64,000 nt of DNA from Paenibacillus castaneae. Its GTDB lineage: Bacteria; Bacillota; Bacilli; Paenibacillales; Paenibacillaceae. The number at the start of each line of letters is the position of its first letter. Position 1 is the stretch's first letter. Under the pieces are notes generated by a model. That model was not told where the DNA came from. It did no database searches and was given only the letters and a program-made list of their open reading frames with translations. The translations under genes and the position numbers were made by a program. Location of the stretch: NCBI RefSeq assembly GCF_002884445.1, contig NZ_KZ614144.1:909272-973271 (forward strand). Direction: 5' to 3'. Below, piece by piece: positions 56,928 to 64,000 of this stretch.

Positions 56928-58168
56928 GTAAGCCGAATTATATGGAGAAACTTCTTGAGGGGGTTGAGGTTGAGTGGAAGACGTTTGGTGAAGTTGCTAA
57001 AATCCAAAGAGGTGCTTCACCTCGACCTATAGCGAAGTTTATTACTGATAAAGAAGATGGTGTTCCTTGGATTAAAATAGGTGACACTTCACCTAATTCA
57101 AAATATGTGAATAAGACAGAACAAAGAGTTACACCAGAAGGTGCTATGAAATCAAGAATACTAAAAAAAGGTGATTTCATAATGTCCAACTCTATGAGCT
57201 TTGGACGACCTTACATTCTAAATATTGATGGGGCTATACACGATGGATGGGCGTCAATTAGTGATTTTGGGGATAAATTGATTTCCGATTATTTATACCA
57301 TTACCTTTCTTCAGATTTAGTTCAAAGCTATTGGATTAGTAAGATTAACAGTGGCTCAGTAAGTAATCTAAACTCAGACATTATTAAATCTTTAGAAATA
57401 CCCATCCCACCCCTTAAAGTACAAGCGGAAATCGTTCGTATTTTGGACGCTTTCACAGAGCTTACAGCAGAGCTTACAGCAGAGCTTACAGTAGAGCTTA
57501 CAGATCGTAAAAAGCAATGTGAATACTATCGTGATAAGTTGTTGACTTTTGAAGAGGGTGAGGTTGAGTGGAAGACGTTGGGGGATGTTACTAAATTGAT
57601 AACCAAAGGAACTACCCCAAAGGTATTCACAGTTAGTGGTATTAATTTTGTGAAACTGGAAAGTTTCAATAATAGTAAAATAGATCCGTCAAAATTTGTA
57701 TTTATAACTAAAGAAACACATGTCAAGGAACTTAAAAGGTCAACTTTAGAAGAAAACGATATTTTGTTTGCAATTGCTGGAGCAACAATTGGGAAATGTG
57801 CAGTAGTCGAAAAAAGCATCTTACCTGCCAATACAAATCAGGCACTTGCTATTGTACGATTAGGTGAGAGTGTTAATGTGAAGTTTGTATTCTATTATAT
57901 GCAAACAAACACAATGAAGGAATATATCGCAAAGTACAACAAAGCATCAGCGCAGCCAAATTTAAATTTACAACAAATCTCGGATTTTAAAATTCCCATC
58001 CCAACTCTCGAAGAACAAACGCGCATCGTATCTATTTTAGACAAATTCGCTGCCTTGACATCTTCTATTACGGAGGGTTTATCACGCGAAATAGAGTTGC
58101 GTCAAAAGCAATATGAATATTATCGTAATATGCTACTTTCATTTCCGAAAAGTGAGGTAGAAGTATAG
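56924..58168 (+). CDS. hsdS: Type I restriction-modification, specificity subunit
   Basis: 414 residues. Two target recognition domains (about 15-160 and 200-350) each contact half of a bipartite site. Each is followed by a similar helical conserved region: central [15 protein letters not shown] and distal [16 protein letters not shown]. The central spacer contains the TAEL-type repeat ([17 protein letters not shown]), the same arrangement that sets the 6- or 7-nt gap in the EcoR124I/II targets, which points to type IC. The target sequence itself cannot be read off. ATGA overlap with hsdM; 1 nt separates it from prrC. Confidence 0.96.
   Translation: MSKPNYMEKLLEGVEVEWKTFGEVAKIQRGASPRPIAKFITDKEDGVPWIKIGDTSPNSKYVNKTEQRVTPEGAMKSRILKKGDFIMSNSMSFGRPYILNIDGAIHDGWASISDFGDKLISDYLYHYLSSDLVQSYWISKINSGSVSNLNSDIIKSLEIPIPPLKVQAEIVRILDAFTELTAELTAELTVELTDRKKQCEYYRDKLLTFEEGEVEWKTLGDVTKLITKGTTPKVFTVSGINFVKLESFNNSKIDPSKFVFITKETHVKELKRSTLEENDILFAIAGATIGKCAVVEKSILPANTNQALAIVRLGESVNVKFVFYYMQTNTMKEYIAKYNKASAQPNLNLQQISDFKIPIPTLEEQTRIVSILDKFAALTSSITEGLSREIELRQKQYEYYRNMLLSFPKSEVEV
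57458..57502 (+). repeat. 12-bp tandem repeat in hsdS (TAEL repeats)
   Basis: GAGCTTACA occurs at 57458, 57470, 57482 and 57494 with a 12-nt period (GAGCTTACAGNA). It encodes T-E-L then [12 protein letters not shown]. Loss or gain of one unit keeps the frame and changes helix length between the two recognition domains. Confidence 0.97.
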
Positions 58169-58169
58169 T

Positions 58170-59330
58170 ATGGGAAAGAGTTTAATTGAAATCGCACAAA
58201 AGTTAAAAGATAATGATAAAAAAGTTCAATTAATTTATGCCTTTAATGGAAACGGAAAAACAAGACTTTCAAGGGAATTCAAATCGTTAGTGGCACCGAA
58301 AGTATATGGGGATACGGAGTTAGAGGAATCAGAAGCAGCTAGTAATAAAATTTTTTACTACAATGCTTTTACAGAAGATTTATTTTATTGGGATAATGAC
58401 CTAGAAAATGATGCTGAACCAAAACTTAAAATTCATCCCAACTCATTTACAAAATGGATTTTTGAAGTGCAAGGACAAGATAGAAATATTATTTCTATTT
58501 TTCAGCATTATACTGACGAAAAATTAACGCCACATTTTAATGAAGAATATGTTATTAAAGATAAGGATGGTAATGACGTAACTGTAGGATCATTTACAGA
58601 AATTACCTTTTCATATGAACGTGGTAATGATGAACCTTCAAATAATATTAAGATTTCAAAAGGAGAAGAAAGTAACTTTATATGGTCTGTTTTTTATTCT
58701 CTACTCGAACAAGTTATTGAAGTATTAAATATAGTTGAACCAACGGATAGAGAGACAGATCAATTTGATCAACTGGAATATATATTTATAGATGATCCTG
58801 TAACTTCACTAGACGATAACCATCTGATTCAGCTAGCTGTAGATTTGGCTCATTTGATCAAAAAAAGTGAATCTAGAACGCTAAAGTTTATTATTACGAC
58901 ACACAATCCTGTATTTTACAATGTGCTCTATAATGAACTTGCTTCAAAGAACTGCTACATTATTGACCGTCAAGAAGATGGTACTTTTGAATTAGAAGGA
59001 AAAGATGGAGATTCCAACAATAGTTTCTCCTATCATTTGCATTTGAAGAAGACTATTGAGCAAGCTATTGAGGATAATAAGATACAAAAATACCATTTTA
59101 TGCTTTTGAGAAATCTGTATGAAAAAACGGCGAGTTTTCTTGGATTTCCAAAGTGGAAACAATTATTACCTGATAACAAAGAAACATATTATAATCGTAT
59201 TATACAATTTACAAGTCATTCTACACTGGCAGATGAAACTGTAGCAGAACCCTCTCCTCAAGAAAAACAAACGGTTAGACTATTATTTGAACATTTAATA
59301 AGTAACTATAGCTATTGGAAGGAGGAATAA
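58170..59330 (+). CDS. prrC: PrrC-type anticodon nuclease (restriction-linked)
   Basis: 386 residues, close to E. coli PrrC (396). The N-terminal ABC-ATPase half has Walker A in AFNGNGKTR (25-32), [16 protein letters not shown], the signature-like [14 protein letters not shown], Walker [13 protein letters not shown] (D208, D209) and switch H245 in TTHNP. The C-terminal half has the nuclease triad in the known spacing: R314 and E318 in [12 protein letters not shown] and H350 in FTSHSTL. In E. coli, PrrC is held silent by its type IC restriction partner and cuts tRNA-Lys in the anticodon loop when phage T4 disables restriction. The gene order hsdM-hsdS-prrC-hsdR is the same here. The target tRNA and trigger in this host are unknown. 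Confidence 0.93.
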   Translation: MGKSLIEIAQKLKDNDKKVQLIYAFNGNGKTRLSREFKSLVAPKVYGDTELEESEAASNKIFYYNAFTEDLFYWDNDLENDAEPKLKIHPNSFTKWIFEVQGQDRNIISIFQHYTDEKLTPHFNEEYVIKDKDGNDVTVGSFTEITFSYERGNDEPSNNIKISKGEESNFIWSVFYSLLEQVIEVLNIVEPTDRETDQFDQLEYIFIDDPVTSLDDNHLIQLAVDLAHLIKKSESRTLKFIITTHNPVFYNVLYNELASKNCYIIDRQEDGTFELEGKDGDSNNSFSYHLHLKKTIEQAIEDNKIQKYHFMLLRNLYEKTASFLGFPKWKQLLPDNKETYYNRIIQFTSHSTLADETVAEPSPQEKQTVRLLFEHLISNYSYWKEE

Positions 59331-59332
59331 AG

Positions 59333-62300
59333 GTGTATGATTTCAACCCTATCGCAGAATCAAACAACTACATAGTTCTAGATAAATATAGCAAGATAGC
59401 AGAACAAGGGGTTGGCTATCAGACAGAGGCTAACTTAGAGCGAGAATTGATTCAAGATCTAGTTAATCAAGGGTACGAACATCTACCAAGTGTCATAACT
59501 CCTGAAGCCTTGCTCGCTAATGCTCGTGTACAGTTGCAAAATCTGAATCATATGCAGTTTTCCGATGCGGAATGGATTAGATTTTGTGAGCAGTACTTAG
59601 ATAAGCCTAGCGATAACCACATTGATAAAACTCGTAAAATACATGACGATTATATTTATGACTTTGTGTTTGACGATGGGCATATTCAAAATATTTATCT
59701 AGTAGACAAAAACAATGTTGCAAACAATAAAGTGCAGGTCATTTCGCAATTTGAACAAAAAGGAACGCATACTAATCGTTATGATGTAACTATCTTGGTC
59801 AATGGCTTGCCGTTAGTGCAAGTAGAGCTCAAAAAGCGCGGGATTGCGATTCGTGAAGCCTTTAATCAGGTTCATCGCTATAGCAAAGAGAGTTTTAATT
59901 CTGACAACTCTCTCTTTAAATATGTGCAGATATTCGTCATTTCTAATGGGACAGATAGCCGATATTTTGCGAATACGACGAAACGAGACAAAAATAGTTT
60001 TGATTTTACGATGAATTGGGCTAAAGCAGACAATATCTTAATTAAAGATATAAAAGACTTTACAGCTACATTTTTTCAGAAAGATACTTTGTTGAATGTA
60101 TTACTGCGATATTCTGTGTTTGATGTGAGTGATAATCTGTTGATCATGCGGCCTTATCAAATTGCTGCTGCAGAGAGAATATTGTGGAAAATTAAGAGTA
60201 CATACCAATCCCGCAAGTGGAGTGCCATTGAGAGCGGCGGATATATATGGCATACAACAGGTTCGGGGAAAACGCTTACGAGTTTTAAAGCAGCTAGATT
60301 GGCTACTGAACTGGATTTTATCGATAAAGTATTTTTTGTTGTAGATCGGAAAGACCTAGATTTCCAGACGATGAAAGAGTATCAGCGGTTTTCTCCTGAC
60401 AGTGTTAATGGTTCAGAGAGTACCGCAGGCTTAAAGCGTAACATGGATAAAGATGATAACAAAATTATTGTGACGACGATTCAAAAACTGAACAACCTAA
60501 TGAAAAGCGAAGCGGACTTACCTATCTATCATAAGCAAGTGGTATTTATATTTGATGAAGCCCACCGTTCACAATTTGGTGAAGCGCAAAAAAATATTAA
60601 AAAGAAGTTTAAGAAGTTCTATCAATTCGGATTTACGGGTACACCTATATTCCCACAAAATGCATTAGGTTCTGATACGACTGCTTCTGTCTTCGGCCGA
60701 GAGTTACATTCTTATGTCATTACGGATGCCATTAGAGATGAGAAAGTATTAAAGTTCAAAGTCGATTATAACGATGTACGTCCCAAGTTCAAATCTATTG
60801 AAAAAGAACAGGACGAGAAGAAGCTCTCGGCAGCAGAAAATAGAGAAGCATTACTACATCCTGAGCGGATTAAAGAAATCTCTCAGTATATTGTTCATAA
60901 TTTTCGAATAAAGACCCATCGTTTAAATGCGACTGGACAAGGGTTTAATGCCATGTTTGCTGTGAGTAGTGTTGACGCAGCCAAACTTTACTATGAATCA
61001 TTAAAAAACATACAACATGAGAGTAGCAAACCTCTTAAGATTGCGACAATCTTCTCCTTCGCTGCGAATGAGGAGCAAAGTGCAATAGGTGAAATACTTG
61101 ATGAAACGTTTGAACCAACAGCTATGGATAGTAGTGCAAAAGAGTTTTTGAGTTTAGCCATCAAAGACTATAATGCTATGTTTAAGACCAACTACGGCGT
61201 AGAAAGTAAGGAATTTCAAAATTATTATCGTGACCTTGCTAAACGAGTTAAAGATAAAGAGATTGATTTGTTGATTGTTGTAGGCATGTTCTTAACTGGG
61301 TTTGATGCACCTACATTAAATACGTTATTTGTTGATAAAAATCTTAAATATCATGGCTTAATGCAAGCTTTCTCAAGAACAAATCGTATTTATGATTCCA
61401 CCAAAACCTTTGGGAATATTGTTACTTTTAGAGATTTAGAACAAGCAACGGTAGACGCAATTACGCTATTCGGAGATAAAAATACTAAGAATGTGGTGCT
61501 AGAAAAAAGTTATAAAGAGTATATGGAAGGATTCACCGATGTGATAACGGGTGAAGCCCGTCGTGGATACGTTGACGTAGTCAAAGAATTAAAGAAACGT
61601 TTTCCTGATGTGGATTTAATTGAAACTGAAAAGGATAAAAAAGATTTTGTGAAGCTGTTTGGTGAATATTTGCGTGTTGAAAATATACTACAGAACTATG
61701 ATGAGTTTTCAGGTTTAAAAGCTTTACAAACAATAGATATGACTGATCCCGAAGCAGTAGAAGATTTTAAGTCTACACACTATGTAACGGATGAAGACAT
61801 AGCTGTTATGCAACAGATTCAAGTGTTAGAAGAAAGAACTGTTCAAGATTATCGTTCTTCCTACAATGATATTCGTGATTGGATTCGCCGTGAGAAGACT
61901 GGTAAGGAGAAAGGTAATTCCTCTGTCGATTGGGATGATGTTGTTTTTGAAGTGGATCTTCTAAAATCCCAAGAGATCAATTTGGATTATATTCTTGAAC
62001 TAATATTTGAGCATAACAAAAAAGCGAAAGATAAAGCATCCTTGGTGGAAGAAGTTCGTCGCTTAATTCGTTCTAGTATAGGAAACCGAGCTAAAGAAAG
62101 CTTGGTGGTTGATTTTATCAATCAAGCTGATCTAGATAGTATTCATGACAAAGCTAGTATAATTGATGCTTTCTTCTCATTTGCTCAAACTGAGCAAAAA
62201 CGTGAAGCAGAAGAATTAATTAGTGCTGAAAATCTTAATGAAGAGGCTGCAAAGAGATATATTTTAACTTCATTAAAAAGAGAATATGCCAGTGAAAATG

Positions 62301-62431
62301 GAACGGAGCTTAATGAAGTTCTACCTAAAATGAGTCCTCTTAATCCTCAGTATTTAACAAAAAAGCAGAGCGTTTTTCAGAAAATCTCTGCCTTTGTGGA
62401 TAAGTTCAAGGGTGTAGGTGGAGAGATTTAA
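59333..62431 (+). CDS. hsdR: Type I restriction-modification, endonuclease/translocase subunit
   Basis: 1032 residues from the GTG at 59333, chosen because AAGGAGG is about 8 nt upstream; an in-frame TTG at 59315 would include that site. The nuclease core is D151, E165, K167 ([20 protein letters not shown]). The SF2 translocase has Walker A K313 (HTTGSGKTL) and DEAH 408-411 ([12 protein letters not shown]), then FTGTPIF and FSRTNRIYD. These positions equal those known for EcoR124I HsdR, which confirms the start and the type IC assignment. The complex cuts unmethylated DNA after ATP-driven translocation. The prrC stop is 2 nt upstream. Confidence 0.97.
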   Translation: MYDFNPIAESNNYIVLDKYSKIAEQGVGYQTEANLERELIQDLVNQGYEHLPSVITPEALLANARVQLQNLNHMQFSDAEWIRFCEQYLDKPSDNHIDKTRKIHDDYIYDFVFDDGHIQNIYLVDKNNVANNKVQVISQFEQKGTHTNRYDVTILVNGLPLVQVELKKRGIAIREAFNQVHRYSKESFNSDNSLFKYVQIFVISNGTDSRYFANTTKRDKNSFDFTMNWAKADNILIKDIKDFTATFFQKDTLLNVLLRYSVFDVSDNLLIMRPYQIAAAERILWKIKSTYQSRKWSAIESGGYIWHTTGSGKTLTSFKAARLATELDFIDKVFFVVDRKDLDFQTMKEYQRFSPDSVNGSESTAGLKRNMDKDDNKIIVTTIQKLNNLMKSEADLPIYHKQVVFIFDEAHRSQFGEAQKNIKKKFKKFYQFGFTGTPIFPQNALGSDTTASVFGRELHSYVITDAIRDEKVLKFKVDYNDVRPKFKSIEKEQDEKKLSAAENREALLHPERIKEISQYIVHNFRIKTHRLNATGQGFNAMFAVSSVDAAKLYYESLKNIQHESSKPLKIATIFSFAANEEQSAIGEILDETFEPTAMDSSAKEFLSLAIKDYNAMFKTNYGVESKEFQNYYRDLAKRVKDKEIDLLIVVGMFLTGFDAPTLNTLFVDKNLKYHGLMQAFSRTNRIYDSTKTFGNIVTFRDLEQATVDAITLFGDKNTKNVVLEKSYKEYMEGFTDVITGEARRGYVDVVKELKKRFPDVDLIETEKDKKDFVKLFGEYLRVENILQNYDEFSGLKALQTIDMTDPEAVEDFKSTHYVTDEDIAVMQQIQVLEERTVQDYRSSYNDIRDWIRREKTGKEKGNSSVDWDDVVFEVDLLKSQEINLDYILELIFEHNKKAKDKASLVEEVRRLIRSSIGNRAKESLVVDFINQADLDSIHDKASIIDAFFSFAQTEQKREAEELISAENLNEEAAKRYILTSLKREYASENGTELNEVLPKMSPLNPQYLTKKQSVFQKISAFVDKFKGVGGEI

Positions 62432-62486
62432 TAAATCTATAATAACGGTTATAAATTTGAATTTTAGAAATTGATATTATCACATT

Positions 62487-62518
62487 GCCCTTGGATTTTA
62501 ATCCGAGGGCGTTTTTTT
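62487..62518. terminator. Terminator between hsdR and the Cro/CI-type gene
   Basis: GCCCTTGGATT and AATCCGAGGGC form a stem with one mismatch, followed by TTTTTTT on the plus strand. The last codons and the stop of the minus-strand regulator (62498-62500) lie within this hairpin. Confidence 0.85.
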
Positions 62519-62845
62519 GTTGATTTTTAAGCTTATAGGAATTGAAGTGCTTTCCTGCATACATTTAAAGGCTTCTTCAAAATTTGCTCGAAGCTTAGGA
62601 CTTAACTGATCATCGCCACGATAAAAAAGCCAATCAAGGCTAATTCCGTATGTATCTGCAATTTTTAAAGCTAGGTCAGATGAAAGGCTCATTTCTCCAC
62701 GCTCAATGCGGCTTATTGTGTTGGATGAAACATCAATACTTTCTGCAAATTCGTGTTGTGTAAGATTCTTTAATTCTCTTAATTCCTTAACGCGTCCAAT
62801 TACAATATCTTTTTTTCGTTTATTCAAGCTTTTTTTGTCGTTCAT
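62498..62845 (-). CDS. Cro/CI (XRE)-family transcriptional regulator
   Basis: 115 residues. A single N-terminal helix-turn-helix domain (RVKELRELKNLTQHEFAESI, then DVSSNTISRIERGEMSLS) is followed by LALKIADTYGISLDWLFYRGD and a short basic tail. AAAGGAG precedes the ATG. Transcribed against the restriction operon and away from the putative mobile-element module on the right, where such regulators usually repress excision or transfer genes. A dyad (62881-62900) sits in its own promoter. No metalloprotease partner (ImmA type) is adjacent. Confidence 0.92.
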   Translation of the reverse strand: MNDKKSLNKRKKDIVIGRVKELRELKNLTQHEFAESIDVSSNTISRIERGEMSLSSDLALKIADTYGISLDWLFYRGDDQLSPKLRANFEEAFKCMQESTSIPISLKINKKTPSD

Positions 62846-62875
62846 GTTTCCGCTCCTTTCGTAGGATGTAGCTTT

Positions 62876-62905
62876 ATTTTACTATACAAAGTCGTATAGT
62901 GACAA
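62876..62905 (-). promoter_or_regulatory. Promoter of the Cro/CI-type gene with operator dyad
   Basis: On the minus strand TTGTCA (62900-62905) and TAAAAT (62876-62881) are 18 nt apart. ACTATAC (62881-62887) and GTATAGT (62894-62900) form a perfect dyad with a 6-nt centre that fills the spacer, as expected of an autorepressor operator. Confidence 0.65.
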
Positions 62906-63023
62906 TCGCGGGAAATGATGTCCTCAATTAGCCGTTTAGGTTCTCGTTATCTGAATATGGCTCCTTTACAATAAAGTTACGACATGGCCATGTTGAATTT
63001 AATTACAAGGTGATGAACACATA

Positions 63024-63202
63024 ATGAAAAGGTTTTTACTATGTGCTAGGGAGCTTGGCTTCAAGGTAAATGACGGTACACAGGTAAAGGGAATGCAGGT
63101 TTTATGTAACCTACACAGCAGAGAATAAAAAAGTCAAAGGAATCGCGAGTCCAGAGATAAACATATCTATGCAATATGTACTAGTCATACTGTACAAATG
63201 CT
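63024..63202 (+). pseudogene. Decayed or very short frame upstream of the unknown mobile-element gene
   Basis: An ATG at 63024 opens a 34-codon frame (MKRFLLCARELGFKVNDGTQ...) stopped at 63126. The adjoining frame reads on without stop as FYVTYTAENKKVKGIASPEI up to 63202. The two pieces look like one small protein of about 55-60 residues broken by a single frameshift near 63096-63105. The family is not recognised. It could also be a sequencing error or a genuine 34-residue peptide. Confidence 0.35.
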
Positions 63203-63229
63203 AATCTAAACATGCAAAAGGAGACCTTT

Positions 63230-63544
63230 ATGAAAACAAAAAATTCGCAAAACGCATACAACGAGAATACAGCAAAGCAGTATATTTCAGACGATAAACC
63301 AATCATTAGTGTTTCCTCTCAAGTAGAAACACAATATAACTGGATTGATGGTAAACGTACAGATGAAGTAACAGGTTATAAACTTTTCTTCATTCAAGAG
63401 GGAGTTACTCCATTCGCTGTAAAATTAGAGAAGAAACCGTCCCTTCCACTGTTTCTTTCAGAAATCAAATTAGACAAACTCGAAGCAATTGAAATTCGAT
63501 CCAACGTGTATTTCCGTTCAGAAGGGGTACGGCTTGTTAAATGA
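63230..63544 (+). CDS. Small protein of unknown function in the putative mobile element
   Basis: 104 residues from the ATG at 63230, which has AAAAGGAGA 6 nt upstream; the in-frame ATG at 63212 lies ahead of that site. The sequence is soluble and charged, with a disordered first 25 residues and a beta-rich remainder (SQVETQYNWIDGKRTDEVTG, KLFFIQEGVTPFAVKLEKKP). I do not recognise the family. Its stop overlaps the start of the following ATPase gene, so the two are coupled and probably act together. Small genes in this position are common next to coupling or replication ATPases of integrative elements. Confidence 0.75.
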   Translation: MKTKNSQNAYNENTAKQYISDDKPIISVSSQVETQYNWIDGKRTDEVTGYKLFFIQEGVTPFAVKLEKKPSLPLFLSEIKLDKLEAIEIRSNVYFRSEGVRLVK

Positions 63545-64000
63545 TGAAAAACTCAGAACTTGAAGGATACTTACTACAAGCTCTGAACATGGCACTTCAG
63601 GTAGGTGAGACATCCTACACCAATTCATTTGCTGTGAAGGTAGCGGACGAAGGTTATTACTTTATCCCTCGCCTTCCTGCAAGCTATGTCGTTGATAGTG
63701 AGCTTTATCAAAAAATTTATCTTATTAGTAACGCCGTTCTATATCCTGATTTCACCTTATTAAAACAAGCAGGTGCCTATTTTGTCCCAATGGATACAGA
63801 AGATATCCATGTAAAACGAGCATTGTTCTTCCCTTGGAAGCGAGGTATTTCAAAAAGATTGATTATACGGGATATAGAAAAATATGTTGATGATTTGCCA
63901 TTTAACCAAGTTCCTGTAATGGAAAACTTCACTATCAACTTAAACAAAGTTACAAGTATTGCTATCGCAGGGAATTCAGGTTCAGGCAAGTCCTATGTGT
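63541..64000 (+). CDS. P-loop ATPase, 5' part (FtsK/HerA-like, mobile-element type)
   Basis: The frame is open from ATG 63541 (or 63544, same frame) to the window edge, about 153 residues. The N-terminal 130 residues (LLQALNMALQVGETSYTNSF, GYYFIPRLPASYVVDSELYQ) are unfamiliar. Then IAGNSGSGKSYV, a Walker A motif, appears right at the edge. A cytosolic N-domain before a GxxGSGKS P-loop is the plan of FtsK/TraB-like coupling ATPases in integrative elements of Gram-positives. No membrane segment is seen in this part. The assignment is tentative because the diagnostic remainder is missing. Confidence 0.6.
   Translation, partial: MMKNSELEGYLLQALNMALQVGETSYTNSFAVKVADEGYYFIPRLPASYVVDSELYQKIYLISNAVLYPDFTLLKQAGAYFVPMDTEDIHVKRALFFPWKRGISKRLIIRDIEKYVDDLPFNQVPVMENFTINLNKVTSIAIAGNSGSGKSYV

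Larger units (their letters stand above)
55109..64000 (+). mobile_element. Putative genomic island or integrative element, left part, after guaA
   Basis: From just after the guaA stop the DNA is clearly AT-rich and stays so to the window edge, unlike the preceding 55 kb. It carries a type I restriction system with an anticodon nuclease, a Cro/CI-type regulator, a decayed frame, a small unknown gene and a P-loop ATPase like those of conjugative or phage-derived elements. guaA is a documented att target. No integrase and no second att copy are in the window, so the element type and right end are unknown. Confidence 0.6.

Noticed and set aside
58170-59330. Simple AAA ATPase or Lit/RloC-type protein in the restriction operon
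   Set aside because: RloC is much longer with a coiled-coil and zinc hook, and Lit is a protease with HExxH. The length, gene order and Arg/Glu/His triad fit PrrC.
63777-63989. Minus-strand frame of 70 residues
   Set aside because: It is a shadow of the P-loop ATPase frame, which has a ribosome-coupled start and a clear Walker A motif.

Overview
The window looks like a chromosomal piece of a Paenibacillus-like member of the Paenibacillaceae (Bacillota). The reasons are strong AGGAGG-type ribosome binding sites, many ATGA start/stop overlaps, mid-range base composition, and close family resemblance to Bacillus proteins (TrxB, AraR, QueG, SodF, UvsE, MetNIQ, Ntdp). No rRNA or tRNA gene was seen.

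Layout. 1-5.7 kb: 5' part of a GH13 cyclomaltodextrinase/neopullulanase, trxB, an OmpR-type two-component pair and galU. 5.8-9.6 kb: an arabinose locus (araR, then araDB) with AraR-type operators. 9.7-12.1 kb: a zinc-ribbon membrane protein and a PDZ-less trypsin-like protease. 12.2-14.8 kb: an unstable stretch with a Gly-rich 24-bp-repeat gene, a decayed IS1182-type transposase, an IS3-family element and a small dispersed repeat family. 14.8-24.2 kb: sodA, a GNAT enzyme, Ntdp-like phosphatase, signal peptidase, rnhA, queG, ogt, an UPF0154-type protein, folE, a SodF-like fusion, an alpha/beta hydrolase and an IclR regulator. 24.2-36 kb: acnA, an amidase-domain protein, ddl, uvsE with a small partner, a TauE/SafE permease, an inositol-monophosphatase, a PQQ-type sugar dehydrogenase lipoprotein and hemL. 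36-53.4 kb: an LCP cell-wall enzyme, a three-gene ABC-2 exporter, bcp, an RND pump, metNIQ, a polysaccharide deacetylase and a MoxR/DUF58/transglutaminase operon. 53.6-55.1 kb: guaA.

Right after guaA the DNA becomes clearly AT-rich and holds a type I restriction-modification operon in the order hsdM-hsdS-prrC-hsdR. The third gene is a PrrC-type anticodon nuclease: it has the ABC-ATPase half and the Arg/Glu/His nuclease triad. The order is that of the enterobacterial prr locus, so this is a restriction system with a built-in tRNA-cleaving back-up. The HsdR motif register matches EcoR124I, and HsdS carries TAEL-type 12-bp repeats that set the spacer of the target site. A Cro/CI-type regulator with an operator-like dyad, a decayed short frame, a small unknown gene and the start of a P-loop (FtsK/HerA-like) ATPase follow to the window edge. 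With guaA as a known integration target, this suggests the left part of a genomic island or integrative conjugative element. Its other end and its integrase lie outside the window.
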